This document shows, in pieces, positions 17,579 through 27,702 of a DNA stretch of 64,000 bases (the first letter of the stretch is position 1; each line of letters starts with the position of its first letter). A program made the position numbers and the translations under genes. Under the pieces are notes generated by a model that saw nothing but the letters and a program-made list of their open reading frames with translations, made no database searches and was not told the DNA's origin. The stretch is from Megasphaera paucivorans (GTDB lineage Bacteria > Bacillota > Negativicutes > Veillonellales > Megasphaeraceae): NCBI RefSeq assembly GCF_900103535.1, contig NZ_FNHQ01000003.1, forward strand, positions 1-64,000. Reading direction: 5' to 3'.

Positions 17579-19246
17579 TCAACAATCTTGATTCGAATCA
17601 ACTTTAGCTAATTGACCGGCAACTTTAATTACCCGGGTAAAAGAAGCCGGTATTTCCTGTTTTGTAAGAGATTGCCCAATAAGGCGGCCTAAAATAACCC
17701 CTTTATTGCTATACAGCCAAGAAAAATAATACACGTACATAGCCTCTACATTGCGAGGATTTACATTCTCCAGCATTCTCGGCGGATAATTATGGTAATT
17801 CATATCCAGCTTACGGCAAGCTTTTTTCAGCATATCCGCCGTTGCTTTGCCATGGGTACCTCCGGCTGTATAAATGATATGATCTAAAATCCGTCGTTTT
17901 CCTTTGTCAATCATAGCTTTTGCGAGATCCATTTCAAAACAAATTTCGTCTGTAAAAAAAACATTTTTTTCCGCCTCACGGCTGCCTTTTACATCTGCAT
18001 CATAAAGTGCCACTGTAGGTATTTTAAAATACTGCAGTAATTTTTTGATTTTAGATATAGAGCTTTCTCCGCGCGCATTAATAAGACAAATGCCATAATA
18101 ATCAAAACGCAATTCCAATGTCGTGCCAAAAAGCTGGAAACATCCATATTCCGTTTCCCCTTCGACAATAATAACGCTGCGCGAGTACAGTGCTTCTTTT
18201 ACTTCCGGGAAATGCATAATCAGATGTTTTTCTATTTCTTCATTAAAGTGGAAATTTACACCGCAGGCAGCCTGAACACATCCACATTTGTCTCTGTAAA
18301 AGCGAATGATATTACGGTAATCATCCACTAGCGAATCTGTCGAATGCGTAACAATAAACATCTGTCCCCGCAGCCCATCTATATTAAACAGTGATTTCAG
18401 AATACAGCAAAAAGCCGGATCCTCATTCTGCAGCAATTGTTTGTAATATGTCAAAATAGATCGCTGCATATAAGGATGCAAATGTATTTCCGGTTCATCT
18501 ATCGCCACAAATATAGACAAAAATCGTTTGCCCTTGCTGTCTACAATAATCGTATGTTCAAAAGGAACGGCTTTACTGTGATACATTACATATATTTGAG
18601 ATAAAATCTTCAAGGCTACAAGAGAAATGAATTTTAAATTATCCGCTCTGGGCCGATCCTGACGGCTCAACAATTTAGACAACACCAATACATTCATATA
18701 AAAAGAAGTATCATATTCACTATACCGTTCCTGCTGACGAATGAATTGGACCATATCGGGAGAAGGCCTGAATTCTTCAATTTGTCCACTTTTAAGTATA
18801 TCATTTTTTAATAAATTATATATTTCGTCAGAAACAAGATAATCGTCGTTTCGCGTTTCTGAATGATAAATATATCGGATGCGTCGAATTAAATCAAGCG
18901 GCAGCTGTGAATTATCTATATCATTGTATAAACGCGGAAAAATTTCATCCACCCGCTTTTCCATGCGCAGACGCACCTGGGCCGGCACCCCTTCTTCACT
19001 ATCAAAAAAATGTTCTGATGTGTCATCCAATAAACATATTTCGACAATAATTACAATAGGAAGATTTGTATCAGCATAGTCATGTTCTAAAATGCCAAAA
19101 CCGGAACTTATCAGCGATAATAAGCGTAAAAAACTGCTCTTACCAATATTATTTTCTCCCACGAGATAATTTGCTCTTTCATGAAAGTTCATTTCTACAT
19201 CTTTAAATAAACGATAATTCTGTAAACGCATATATTTTATATACAC
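17579..19246 (-). CDS. OLD family ATP-dependent nuclease (AAA ATPase + TOPRIM)
   Basis: About 555 residues. The N-terminal ABC/SMC-like ATPase has Walker A GENNIGKSSFLRLL (about 30-43) and Walker B FVAIDEPEIHLHPYMQRSIL (about 245-265), with VTHSTDSLVDDY as the switch. A C-terminal TOPRIM domain follows, with SVIIVEGETEYGCFQ and LYDADVKGS as the acidic metal motifs. This is the overcoming-lysogenization-defect architecture, used in phage defence (P2 Old, GajA of Gabija, retron Eco8 effectors) but also found alone. GTG at 19246 is preceded by GTGGGTGAT; TTG 19264 is the alternative. No GajB-type helicase or reverse transcriptase is adjacent; the next gene is topB. Confidence 0.85.
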   Translation of the reverse strand: MYIKYMRLQNYRLFKDVEMNFHERANYLVGENNIGKSSFLRLLSLISSGFGILEHDYADTNLPIVIIVEICLLDDTSEHFFDSEEGVPAQVRLRMEKRVDEIFPRLYNDIDNSQLPLDLIRRIRYIYHSETRNDDYLVSDEIYNLLKNDILKSGQIEEFRPSPDMVQFIRQQERYSEYDTSFYMNVLVLSKLLSRQDRPRADNLKFISLVALKILSQIYVMYHSKAVPFEHTIIVDSKGKRFLSIFVAIDEPEIHLHPYMQRSILTYYKQLLQNEDPAFCCILKSLFNIDGLRGQMFIVTHSTDSLVDDYRNIIRFYRDKCGCVQAACGVNFHFNEEIEKHLIMHFPEVKEALYSRSVIIVEGETEYGCFQLFGTTLELRFDYYGICLINARGESSISKIKKLLQYFKIPTVALYDADVKGSREAEKNVFFTDEICFEMDLAKAMIDKGKRRILDHIIYTAGGTHGKATADMLKKACRKLDMNYHNYPPRMLENVNPRNVEAMYVYYFSWLYSNKGVILGRLIGQSLTKQEIPASFTRVIKVAGQLAKVDSNQDC

Positions 19247-19381
19247 ATTATCACCCACTTTCAATCAAGATTCTTATGTATATATTATTCGACATAAACC
19301 AGTAAATCCATTTTTTAAAATAGACATGTGATTTTTTATTTCTCTATACATTATATATCTTACCATAATTACTGCAGCAGA

Positions 19382-19431
19382 CAAAAAGAAATACAGCCGT
19401 ATCCTCTTAATTATCTATGAGAATACAGCTG
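19382..19431 (-). terminator. Terminator after the malic enzyme gene
   Basis: Stem CAGCTGTATTCTC / GAGGATACGGCTG (one G-T pair), then TATTTCTTTTT on the minus strand. Confidence 0.85.
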
Positions 19432-19443
19432 CAGTTATCTATC

Positions 19444-20670
19444 TTACTTTTTCATAAAAGATTTTGCTTTTTCCACTTCTTCTGCAAACGTCATTGGCAT
19501 TCCAGCGATGCCCTCCTGTGTTGCTGCTTCGGCAACCGCTGCAGCAACATTTATCGTTACTCTGCTGTCAAAGGCATCGGGTAGAATATATTCTTCACGC
19601 AATCCATCTTTTTCTGCAACTGCTGCAATAGCTTTTGCCGCAGCCAATTTCATTTTTTCACTGATATCAGCAGCACGACAATCTAATGCGCCGCGAAATA
19701 CACCGGGGAATACAAGTACATTATTCACCTGATTGGGAAAATCCGAACGCCCCGATCCAACTACACGTGCTCCTGCCGCTTTCGCTTCCTGCGGGTAAAT
19801 CTCGGGAATAGGATTTGCCATAGCAAAGCAAATTGCATTATCCGCCATAGATTGTATCATTGCAGGGGATACAATTCCTCCTTTTGAAACGCCGATAAAA
19901 ACATCTTTGTCTTTTAAAATATGTGCTAAATCTCCATGTTCATGACGAATATTGGTTTTTTCAGCCATTTTTTCCTGAGCCGGATTACTATCTGCATCCC
20001 CTTCACAAAGGGCCCCATGAATATCACAAATGATAATATCTTTTATCCCATATTCTAAAAGCAAGTTAGCAATACTAAGACCCGCGGCACCTCCGCCATT
20101 AATAACAACTTTTGCCGACGCTGCCGGCTTGTTAACAAACTGCAACGCATTAATAATACCCGCCAGCACAATAATCGCAGTTCCATGCTGATCATCATGA
20201 AATACAGGAATATGCATCGTTTCCCGTAATCTTCTTTCAATTTCAAAACAACGAGGGCCACTAATATCTTCTAAATTGATACCACCAAAGGATGGCTCCA
20301 GCAGCTGTACAAATCGAATAATTTCCTCCACATTCTGAGTTCCAATACAAAGAGGAACTGCATTTATTCCGGAAAATTCACTAAAAAGAAGACATTTCCC
20401 CTCCATGACCGGCATACCTGCCTGCGGTCCAATATTTCCCAGTCCAAGAACCGCACTGCCATCCGTGACTACAGCAACATAATTTCCACGTCCAGTATAT
20501 TCATATGACCGTGCTTCATCTTCAGCAATTTTTAGGCAAGGTGCTGCCACCCCCGGTGTATACAGCAAGGATAAAGATTTTTTTGAATTAGCTGCTACTT
20601 TGCTGCCTATGTTTAACTTACCCGCTAATCTTTTATGCAGCATTAATGCTTCATCATCGTTATTATGCAA
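19444..20670 (-). CDS. NAD(P)-dependent malic enzyme (decarboxylating)
   Basis: A 408-residue short-type malic enzyme that converts malate to pyruvate and CO2. The substrate domain shows SLLYTPGVAAPC and NYVAVVTDGSAVLGLGN. The metal/lysine region is PVFHDDQHGTAIIVLAG, and the Rossmann motif is VINGGGAAGLSIANLL. The start is TTG (MHNNDDEA), six bases after AGGGG. It has its own terminator. Cofactor preference cannot be read with confidence, so I give no symbol. A possible promoter TTGCAT-N17-TACAAC lies upstream. Confidence 0.9.
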   Translation of the reverse strand: MHNNDDEALMLHKRLAGKLNIGSKVAANSKKSLSLLYTPGVAAPCLKIAEDEARSYEYTGRGNYVAVVTDGSAVLGLGNIGPQAGMPVMEGKCLLFSEFSGINAVPLCIGTQNVEEIIRFVQLLEPSFGGINLEDISGPRCFEIERRLRETMHIPVFHDDQHGTAIIVLAGIINALQFVNKPAASAKVVINGGGAAGLSIANLLLEYGIKDIIICDIHGALCEGDADSNPAQEKMAEKTNIRHEHGDLAHILKDKDVFIGVSKGGIVSPAMIQSMADNAICFAMANPIPEIYPQEAKAAGARVVGSGRSDFPNQVNNVLVFPGVFRGALDCRAADISEKMKLAAAKAIAAVAEKDGLREEYILPDAFDSRVTINVAAAVAEAATQEGIAGMPMTFAEEVEKAKSFMKK

Positions 20671-20775
20671 AGAAAACCCCTCTTTTCATTTGTCTCCCAT
20701 TCCAAGTACAGTTACTATATTTCTATGGAATGATATTAGTTGTATCACATATTATACAGAAATGCAACTATCTTC

Positions 20776-23700
20776 TCATCTGCCGTACTGTTTGCACAAG
20801 ATTGCAAGTCTCTGTGCCAACATGTCGGTCAGTTGTCCTTTTTCTGCCTGCCACAGCCATTGTCCATGACTGATGCCGGGGCGATTCATACGACACGCTG
20901 ACGGCAAACACAAGACATCTTGCAGGGGCACTATAATGGTCTTTGCCCTTCGGCTGTATACATACGATACAAAAGACCATACAATTTCTTCTGCAGAAGC
21001 ATTTTTCTCTAATCCCAAAGCATTTTTCATCTGTTCCTGCTGATACCTATCCAATTCCTCCGTATACCATCCAAGCAACGTATTATTGTCATGTGTACCT
21101 GTATAAGCAACGCAATCCGGTTCTGTATCAAAACTATAGCGGCCATCTGATCGGTATTTCATATGAAACTGCAAAATCTTCATCCCCGGGATACCTAATT
21201 TGTTTTTTAATTCACAGACATCATCCGTTATAAATCCTAAGTCTTCTGCTATTAATTGAATATTAGGAATTTTTTTGTATATCGCTCGAAACAGGTCAAT
21301 TCCTGGGCCGGGATCCCATTTTCCGTCTCTGGCAGTATGTGAACCGGCAGGAATAGCCCAACAAGATGCAAATCCGCGAAAATGATCAATACGTATTTCA
21401 TCAACCATAGCTAACACACGTTGAAATCTCTTGATCCACCATTCATACTGATCCGCAGCTATAGTATCCCACCGGTACAATGGATTCCCCCAAACTTGTC
21501 CATCGGCAGAAAAATAATCAGGCGGAACACCTGCTCCGTGACGCAAATATCCCTGTTCGTCTAAATCGAAAAACTCTTGATGAGCCCAGCAGTCTACACT
21601 GTCATGAGCAACAAATATTGGTATGTCACCTAAAATTGCAATATCTTTGCTTGCGGCATATTGCCGTACTTCCTGCCATTGCATATGAAAAATATATTGC
21701 ATAAATTTATTATGAGATAGGGTGGCTGATAATTCTTTTTTATAGTACTCAATGGCTGCCGCTTCATGATTCCGTATATCATCAGGCCATTGAGTCCATG
21801 AATTCCCTTGATAAAAATCATGTATTGCCGAAAATATGGCATACTCTTCAAGCCAATCTGCATTATTCTGACAGAATGCCGCAAAATCATTCCAAGGAAT
21901 TACTAAATCAGGATCATGCGACATATCCCATAAACACATCTTTTTGCACTGCCATTTTTCTTCATATGTATGAGCCTGCAATATCTGCCGCTTAAATTCC
22001 AGAAAACGTTTTTCTTTCAGCCATCCCATCGTGACCAATTTATCCAATGAAATCAATCGTTCATTCCCGGCAAAAGCCGACATAGATACATAGGGGGAAT
22101 TTCCTTCTCCCGGCTGCGTAAGCGGTAAAATTTGCCATACCTTCTGCCCCGCTTGAGAAAGAAAATCAATAAACTGCATTGCCTCGTTTCCTAGATCGCC
22201 CATACCATAGCTGGAAGGAAATGACGTAGGATGGCATAAGATTCCGGCCCTTTTTTCTTTTATTTCATCCATGCCTTTCAATACCGTAACACCAAGGGGC
22301 GGCAAGGTTACAGTAAAACGGCTGTTTACTGTGCAGATAGGAACTCGATTGGGCTCAAAGGCATCATATAACTTACCATAGGCCAATCCATCTGTATACA
22401 TACTAATAGACCGTATTGCAGTGGTATTCCGATTCATGACGATAATAAAAAAACCATCTTCTGCTTTTTTTCCAAACACATCCATACCGCCTTCAATACT
22501 ACGGGCATATGCATAAATATCGCCATTTCCATAAAGAGGAATAAAGCGTCCGGTCCGTAAAGCAGCATTATGACTCCGCAAGGTGGTGAGCTGTATATAC
22601 CATTCTAAAATACGTGTATTTTCATTTCCCCATGGATACGTTCTGCGATTATCAGGATCTACATCACCGGTTACCCCAGCTTCATCCCCATAATAAATAC
22701 ATGGGGCACCTGGCATTGTCATCTGCCATGTACAAAGTACTTTAAGACGTGCTTCCGATTTTTCTGAAGCTGTCAAAACAGCGGTTCCGCCATCTGCACC
22801 AAGAATAGATAAAATCCGCTTTACATCATGGCTGCCAATAAGATTCAGCATAGCATAAAAATTTTCCTGCGGATAATTTTCCATCTGCCGATATATTTCT
22901 TCTGCCGTACGTCTGCCGTCTTTGTGTTCCAAAATAAAGTCTATCATAATGGCCCGCAAAGCATAATTCATGGCACTGTCCATATCCTTGCCGCAAAGAT
23001 ATTCTCGTTGTTCTCCATAACTCATTTTATTCGACGCATCTTCCCACACTTCGCCGATCAGAACAGCCTGTGCGTTTTCTTTTTTTAGTGTATGATAAAA
23101 TTTGCGCAAAAAGGTTTCCGGAAGTTCATCGATCACATCAAGACGCCAGCCGCTGATTCCCCGCTCCAGCCAATACGTAAGGACACTATCTTTATTATTA
23201 ATAATAAAGTCCAAATAAGACGGGGTCATTTCGGCTACGTTGGGAAGCGCTTTTACACCCCACCATGACTCATATTTGTCAGGATAATCGATAAACCTAT
23301 ACCAATCATAATACGGGGATTGTTTCGATTGATACGCTCCTGTTTCAGGGTAGTGTCCGAATTTATTAAAATATATGCTATCTTCGCCTGTATGACTGAA
23401 TACACCATCCAAAATAATATGTATGCCTTTTTTTTCAGCATCTGCACACAAGCGAGAAAATTCTTCATTTGTTCCCAGCATAGGATCAATATGATGATAA
23501 TCGGCTGTGTCATATCGATGATTGCTGCTGCTTTCAAAAACTGGATTCAAGTATACCGCTGTGACATGCAGCATCTTGAGATAGTCTAATTTTTTTCTTA
23601 TTCCAGCTAAGTTGCCGCCAAAAAAATCATATTGCACAACATTTCCTTGATTATCTTTGCAATAGTGCGGTATATCATTCCAATCACTGTGAATAACAGC

Positions 23701-24174
23701 CCCTTTTTTCCCAAAAAGTTTGGCAGTCGATGATTCACTCCGACAAAATCGATCTGGAAATATTTGATACACAATCGCATTCTTAAACCAATCCGGCGTA
23801 TGAACATCCTTATCATAAACGGTAATTTGGTATGATGGCGGCTCTTGTGTATACACAGCGCCTACTCCACCAAGTTGTTCCTTATTATTACCATAATATA
23901 CGGTGTTTCCTTGATATTGGACAATAAAATAATACCATAAAAGTGCCCCTTCTTCAGGCATGGTAATTTCGGCTTCGTAAAATCCGCCTTTTTCTGCCAT
24001 GGGTATTTTATGTTCTCCTTCATTGCTTTTCCAAGTACGCAGCGTAATCAAACAGGTATTTTCATTTTTTAGGTTGGCAGAAATTCGTAATGTAAGTTTT
24101 TTACCTGTACGGACAGCGCCAAATATTGATTTATATACCGGATTCCGTGAATCATGATATAAATATAGGTCCAT
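20776..24174 (-). CDS. Fusion of GH13 alpha-amylase/neopullulanase and GH77 4-alpha-glucanotransferase
   Basis: A 1132-residue two-enzyme fusion. Residues 1-120 are a CBM34-like N-domain. The GH13 part (about 130-620) has GWRLDVIDELP (nucleophile Asp), LIGEVWEDA (acid Glu) and IGSHDVKRI. The GH77/MalQ part (about 630-1130) has the early HPTSFPSSYGMGDLG, IRIDHFRGFASCW (nucleophile), LIAEDLGFITDD and YTGTHDNNTLLGW. All catalytic residues I looked for are present in both halves. It probably debranches or trims glycogen and maltodextrins and rearranges the products. The ATG at 24174 follows GGAG by eight bases; 24210 is less likely. Last gene of the glg operon, after a hairpin. Confidence 0.92.
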   Translation of the reverse strand: MDLYLYHDSRNPVYKSIFGAVRTGKKLTLRISANLKNENTCLITLRTWKSNEGEHKIPMAEKGGFYEAEITMPEEGALLWYYFIVQYQGNTVYYGNNKEQLGGVGAVYTQEPPSYQITVYDKDVHTPDWFKNAIVYQIFPDRFCRSESSTAKLFGKKGAVIHSDWNDIPHYCKDNQGNVVQYDFFGGNLAGIRKKLDYLKMLHVTAVYLNPVFESSSNHRYDTADYHHIDPMLGTNEEFSRLCADAEKKGIHIILDGVFSHTGEDSIYFNKFGHYPETGAYQSKQSPYYDWYRFIDYPDKYESWWGVKALPNVAEMTPSYLDFIINNKDSVLTYWLERGISGWRLDVIDELPETFLRKFYHTLKKENAQAVLIGEVWEDASNKMSYGEQREYLCGKDMDSAMNYALRAIMIDFILEHKDGRRTAEEIYRQMENYPQENFYAMLNLIGSHDVKRILSILGADGGTAVLTASEKSEARLKVLCTWQMTMPGAPCIYYGDEAGVTGDVDPDNRRTYPWGNENTRILEWYIQLTTLRSHNAALRTGRFIPLYGNGDIYAYARSIEGGMDVFGKKAEDGFFIIVMNRNTTAIRSISMYTDGLAYGKLYDAFEPNRVPICTVNSRFTVTLPPLGVTVLKGMDEIKEKRAGILCHPTSFPSSYGMGDLGNEAMQFIDFLSQAGQKVWQILPLTQPGEGNSPYVSMSAFAGNERLISLDKLVTMGWLKEKRFLEFKRQILQAHTYEEKWQCKKMCLWDMSHDPDLVIPWNDFAAFCQNNADWLEEYAIFSAIHDFYQGNSWTQWPDDIRNHEAAAIEYYKKELSATLSHNKFMQYIFHMQWQEVRQYAASKDIAILGDIPIFVAHDSVDCWAHQEFFDLDEQGYLRHGAGVPPDYFSADGQVWGNPLYRWDTIAADQYEWWIKRFQRVLAMVDEIRIDHFRGFASCWAIPAGSHTARDGKWDPGPGIDLFRAIYKKIPNIQLIAEDLGFITDDVCELKNKLGIPGMKILQFHMKYRSDGRYSFDTEPDCVAYTGTHDNNTLLGWYTEELDRYQQEQMKNALGLEKNASAEEIVWSFVSYVYSRRAKTIIVPLQDVLCLPSACRMNRPGISHGQWLWQAEKGQLTDMLAQRLAILCKQYGR

Positions 24175-24196
24175 GTTCAGAACTCCTTTTTCTAAA

Positions 24197-24235
24197 ATAC
24201 CCCCCACCATATGCTTAATTTGGTCAAGGGGGTAT
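24197..24235 (-). terminator. Hairpin between glgA and the GH13-GH77 fusion gene
   Basis: ATACCCCC...GGGGGGTAT with an imperfect inner CCA/TGG extension, followed by TTTT on the minus strand. It sits right before the ribosome binding site of the last operon gene, so it could end or reduce transcription into it. Confidence 0.55.
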
Positions 24236-24247
24236 TGATCTATTTGA

Positions 24248-25687
24248 TCATGTATTTAAAATATGAGTGTACAATTCTTCGTATTTATCCGCCGACTTAC
24301 GCCAGCCGTATTTGCTTGTCATCGCATTATGAACGAGATACTTCCATAAATGAGAATCGGCATAATAACTTAACGCTCGTTTCACTGTAAACAATAATTC
24401 ATGGGCATTAAAATTTTGAAAATTTAATCCGTTTCCTGTATTCGTATATTTGTCAAAAGGAATAATCGTATCTTTTAATCCTCCTGTTTCTCTGACAACA
24501 GGAATCGTCCCATATTTTAAAGCAATAAGTTGACTCAGTCCGCAAGGTTCATATCGTGATGGCATAATAAATAAATCTGAAGCCGCATATACACAGTGAG
24601 CTAATCCTTCATCAAAAAGAATATTTGCCGAAACTTTTGTCGGATTATGCTGGGCTAAATGACGAAACCCCTCCTCATACGGCCAATCGCCAGTACCTAA
24701 AATAATGAGCTGTACCTCTTCCATCATCAATTCATCCATAATACGCATTATTAAATCCATCCCCTTATCTTCAATAAGACGGGATACAATAGCAAGCATA
24801 GGAATATTACGATTGACGGGAAGTCCCAGACGTTCCTGCAACGATTCTTTATTAGCAGCTTTACGGCTGAACACGTTGCTTTTGGTATAGGTAAAAGGAA
24901 TAAACGGATCTTTTGCCGGATTATATATTGTTTCATCAAGCCCATTGATAATCCCGGTCAGTCTATGCTTACACAGGCGAATATAGCTATCCAACTTTTC
25001 GCCAAAATAAGGGTATGCAATTTCTTGTGCGTATGTCTGACTCACGGTAGTAATATGATCAGCGTACACCATACCGGCTTTCATATAATTAACACATCCG
25101 TCACATTCAAGATTTCCGTTATCAAAAAGTTTTCGCGGCAACCCCATTATATCCTCTACTACTGACGGAGAAAATATCCCCTGGTATTTTAAATTATGGA
25201 TAGTATACACAACTTTTATGTTTTTATAATAGGAATCTCGATAAAAATCTTCTTTTAAAAAAACACCGATAAGACCTGTATGCCAATCATTACAATGAAT
25301 AATATCCGGCTGAAATCCGATTTTTGGCAGCATTGCCAAAACTGCCCGGCTATAATACGCAAACCGTTCTGCATCATCATCAAAACCATACAAACGATCT
25401 CGTTTAAAATATTGTTCATTATCAATAAAATAAACGGTCATTCCACTCTTTTCAATTTTTTCAACGCCATAATATAATTGACGCCAAGCTAAATTTACAA
25501 CACCATGGTACACTTCCTGCATTTCATCGTTGTAAGAATCGGGAATTTGGCTATATTTAGGAATCACCAGACGAACATCCATTCCCTTAGATGCCAATAC
25601 GTTTGGCAATGCGCCCATAACATCTGCTAACCCGCCGGTTTTAACAAATGGCACTGCTTCAGAAGCAACAAATAAAACTTTAATCAT
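24248..25687 (-). CDS. glgA: Glycogen synthase (ADP-glucose, GT5)
   Basis: About 479 residues; extends alpha-1,4-glucan chains using ADP-glucose. The N-terminal acceptor motif is VPFVKTGGLADVMGALP (KTGGL). The C-terminal half has IVSRLIEDKGMDL, the GT5 stretch ILGTGDWPYEEGF and the active-site loop SRYEPCGLSQLIALKYGT. The start at 25687 (MIKVLFVASEA) follows AGAGG by eight bases; the upstream GTG is not needed. Fifth gene of glgC-D-P-B-A. Confidence 0.96.
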   Translation of the reverse strand: MIKVLFVASEAVPFVKTGGLADVMGALPNVLASKGMDVRLVIPKYSQIPDSYNDEMQEVYHGVVNLAWRQLYYGVEKIEKSGMTVYFIDNEQYFKRDRLYGFDDDAERFAYYSRAVLAMLPKIGFQPDIIHCNDWHTGLIGVFLKEDFYRDSYYKNIKVVYTIHNLKYQGIFSPSVVEDIMGLPRKLFDNGNLECDGCVNYMKAGMVYADHITTVSQTYAQEIAYPYFGEKLDSYIRLCKHRLTGIINGLDETIYNPAKDPFIPFTYTKSNVFSRKAANKESLQERLGLPVNRNIPMLAIVSRLIEDKGMDLIMRIMDELMMEEVQLIILGTGDWPYEEGFRHLAQHNPTKVSANILFDEGLAHCVYAASDLFIMPSRYEPCGLSQLIALKYGTIPVVRETGGLKDTIIPFDKYTNTGNGLNFQNFNAHELLFTVKRALSYYADSHLWKYLVHNAMTSKYGWRKSADKYEELYTHILNT

Positions 25688-25762
25688 AGGTAACACCTCT
25701 TTTCAAAAATTTTCTATGATTGAAATTTTAAAAAATTATTGTATGTACTATCACATTATTCT

Positions 25763-27685
25763 TTATATTTTTTCTGTTCCATTATCAGTTATTTCCGACT
25801 GCATCTTTAGGTATATAACAGCTAATGGCGGTAATGTCAACACCATAGATTGATTTTGCCCATGCATAGGAATGTCTTCACTGACAAAAGCATCTGTGTT
25901 ACATACATCAGAACCCCCAAACCGTTCCGCGTCACTATTAAACACTTCTGCATATACCCCTTTTTCCGGAACACCCACTCGATAGGAATGACGAACAATG
26001 GGTGTAAAATTACAGAGGACAACAGTCATCAGATTATTTTCCCTGCCCCTGCGATAAAAGGCAATCACGCTATTATTACAATCATCGCAGCTGATCCACG
26101 AAAAGCCGGACCATTCACAATCTTCTTGCCAGAGCTCCGGATGTTCCAGATAATATGCATTGAGTTCTCTCACATAATCATGCAGCGCATGGTGCATCGG
26201 ATATTCTAATAAATGCCAATCTAAACTATCATTATAGTTCCATTCAATAAATTGTCCAAAATCACATCCCATAAAGAGCAGTTTTTTCCCCGGGTGAGCC
26301 ATCCAGTAGGCATAAAAAGCTCGTAACCCAGCAAATTTCTGCCAATAATCTCCCGGCATTTTATTTAATAAAGAACGTTTTCCATGAACAACTTCATCGT
26401 GTGATAAGGGTAAAATGAAATTTTCTGAAAAAGCATAACATAAGGAAAACGTAACCAAATTATGATTTTCCTTTCGATATATGGGATCCAGAGACATATA
26501 TTTTAACATATCGTTCATCCAGCCCATATTCCATTTATAGTTAAATCCCAGACCGCCTACATCGACCGGTTTCGTGACAAGAGGCCATGCAGATGATTCT
26601 TCCGCTATCATCAGTGTCTGTGGTATCGCCGCAAAAACAGCGGTATTTAACTTATGCAAAAAATCAATGGCATCAAGATTTTCGCGCCCGCCATAGGCAT
26701 TAGACTGCCAGGGACCGGCACCATGGCCGTAATCAAGATACAGCATGTTAGCAACAGCATCAATACGCAAGCCATCAAGGTGAAATTGCGTAAGCCAGAA
26801 AAGTGCATTCGATATAAGGAAACTTTGCACTTCCGTACGACCGTAATCAAAATTCATCGTATCCCATTCTTGATTTTCCGCTAATAATTCATTTTCCGAT
26901 TCATACACCGGTTGTCCATCAAAGAAGCGAAGTCCCTGCGCATCACGACAGTAATGTCCGGGAACCCAATCCAAAATAACCCCGATATGATTGCGGTGAC
27001 ATACATCAACAAAATACATAAAATCTTCAGGATTGCCGTACCGGCTTGTTACTGAAAAATAACCGGTAATCTGATATCCCCAAGATCCGTCAAAAGGATA
27101 TTCACACAAGGGCATGAGTTCAATGTGAGTATAGTTCATATCTTTTACATACGCGACTACCTGCTGTGCTATTTCACGATATGTCAATACATCGCCTGCC
27201 GCGTTACGGCGCCAGGATCCAAGATGCATTTCATAGATAAGCATGGGATTTTTGTAAGAGTCATAGTTTTGGCAATCCCGCTGCCAATTTTTGTCTTTCC
27301 AATGGTAGTGAAGTTTCGTCAATTTTGAAGCCGTTCCCGGACGCAGTTCTGACGCAAAGGCATACGGATCACTTTTAAGAATCACATCTCCCGAAGATGT
27401 TGTAATGGCATATTTATATATATCGCCTTCCTGCAATCCTTCAATATAAGCAACCCAGATGCCATTTCCATAGGAAGAAGCTGTCATCCTATCCATCCGG
27501 TCATCCCAATTATTAAAATCACCGACAACACTCACCTGCTGTGCATGAGGTGCCCATACGGCAAAACGAACACAGGATTTGCGCTTATAAGACGTGAAAT
27601 GTGCACCGAATAAACGGTAGCTGCTGTAATTTGTACCCTGGTGATATAAAAATGTACTGTAGTCATCGATTGCACTTAATTTCAT
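25763..27685 (-). CDS. glgB: 1,4-alpha-glucan branching enzyme (GH13)
   Basis: A 640-residue enzyme that makes alpha-1,6 branches in glycogen. The CBM48 N-domain contains RFAVWAPHAQQVSVVGDFN. Catalytic motifs are GLRIDAVANML (nucleophile), LMIAEESSAWP (acid/base) and LPLSHDEVVHGK. The C-terminal beta domain runs from about residue 540. It lies between glgP and glgA on the same strand and is about 17 bases after glgP. Confidence 0.96.
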   Translation of the reverse strand: MKLSAIDDYSTFLYHQGTNYSSYRLFGAHFTSYKRKSCVRFAVWAPHAQQVSVVGDFNNWDDRMDRMTASSYGNGIWVAYIEGLQEGDIYKYAITTSSGDVILKSDPYAFASELRPGTASKLTKLHYHWKDKNWQRDCQNYDSYKNPMLIYEMHLGSWRRNAAGDVLTYREIAQQVVAYVKDMNYTHIELMPLCEYPFDGSWGYQITGYFSVTSRYGNPEDFMYFVDVCHRNHIGVILDWVPGHYCRDAQGLRFFDGQPVYESENELLAENQEWDTMNFDYGRTEVQSFLISNALFWLTQFHLDGLRIDAVANMLYLDYGHGAGPWQSNAYGGRENLDAIDFLHKLNTAVFAAIPQTLMIAEESSAWPLVTKPVDVGGLGFNYKWNMGWMNDMLKYMSLDPIYRKENHNLVTFSLCYAFSENFILPLSHDEVVHGKRSLLNKMPGDYWQKFAGLRAFYAYWMAHPGKKLLFMGCDFGQFIEWNYNDSLDWHLLEYPMHHALHDYVRELNAYYLEHPELWQEDCEWSGFSWISCDDCNNSVIAFYRRGRENNLMTVVLCNFTPIVRHSYRVGVPEKGVYAEVFNSDAERFGGSDVCNTDAFVSEDIPMHGQNQSMVLTLPPLAVIYLKMQSEITDNGTEKI

Positions 27686-27702
27686 AATGTCCCCTCCAAA
27701 AC

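Noticed and set aside
17579-19246. Gabija system
   Set aside because: GajA-like architecture is present, but no GajB-type UvrD helicase is adjacent; the only UvrD-type gene in the window (pcrA) is 25 kb away beside ligA and is a housekeeping gene.
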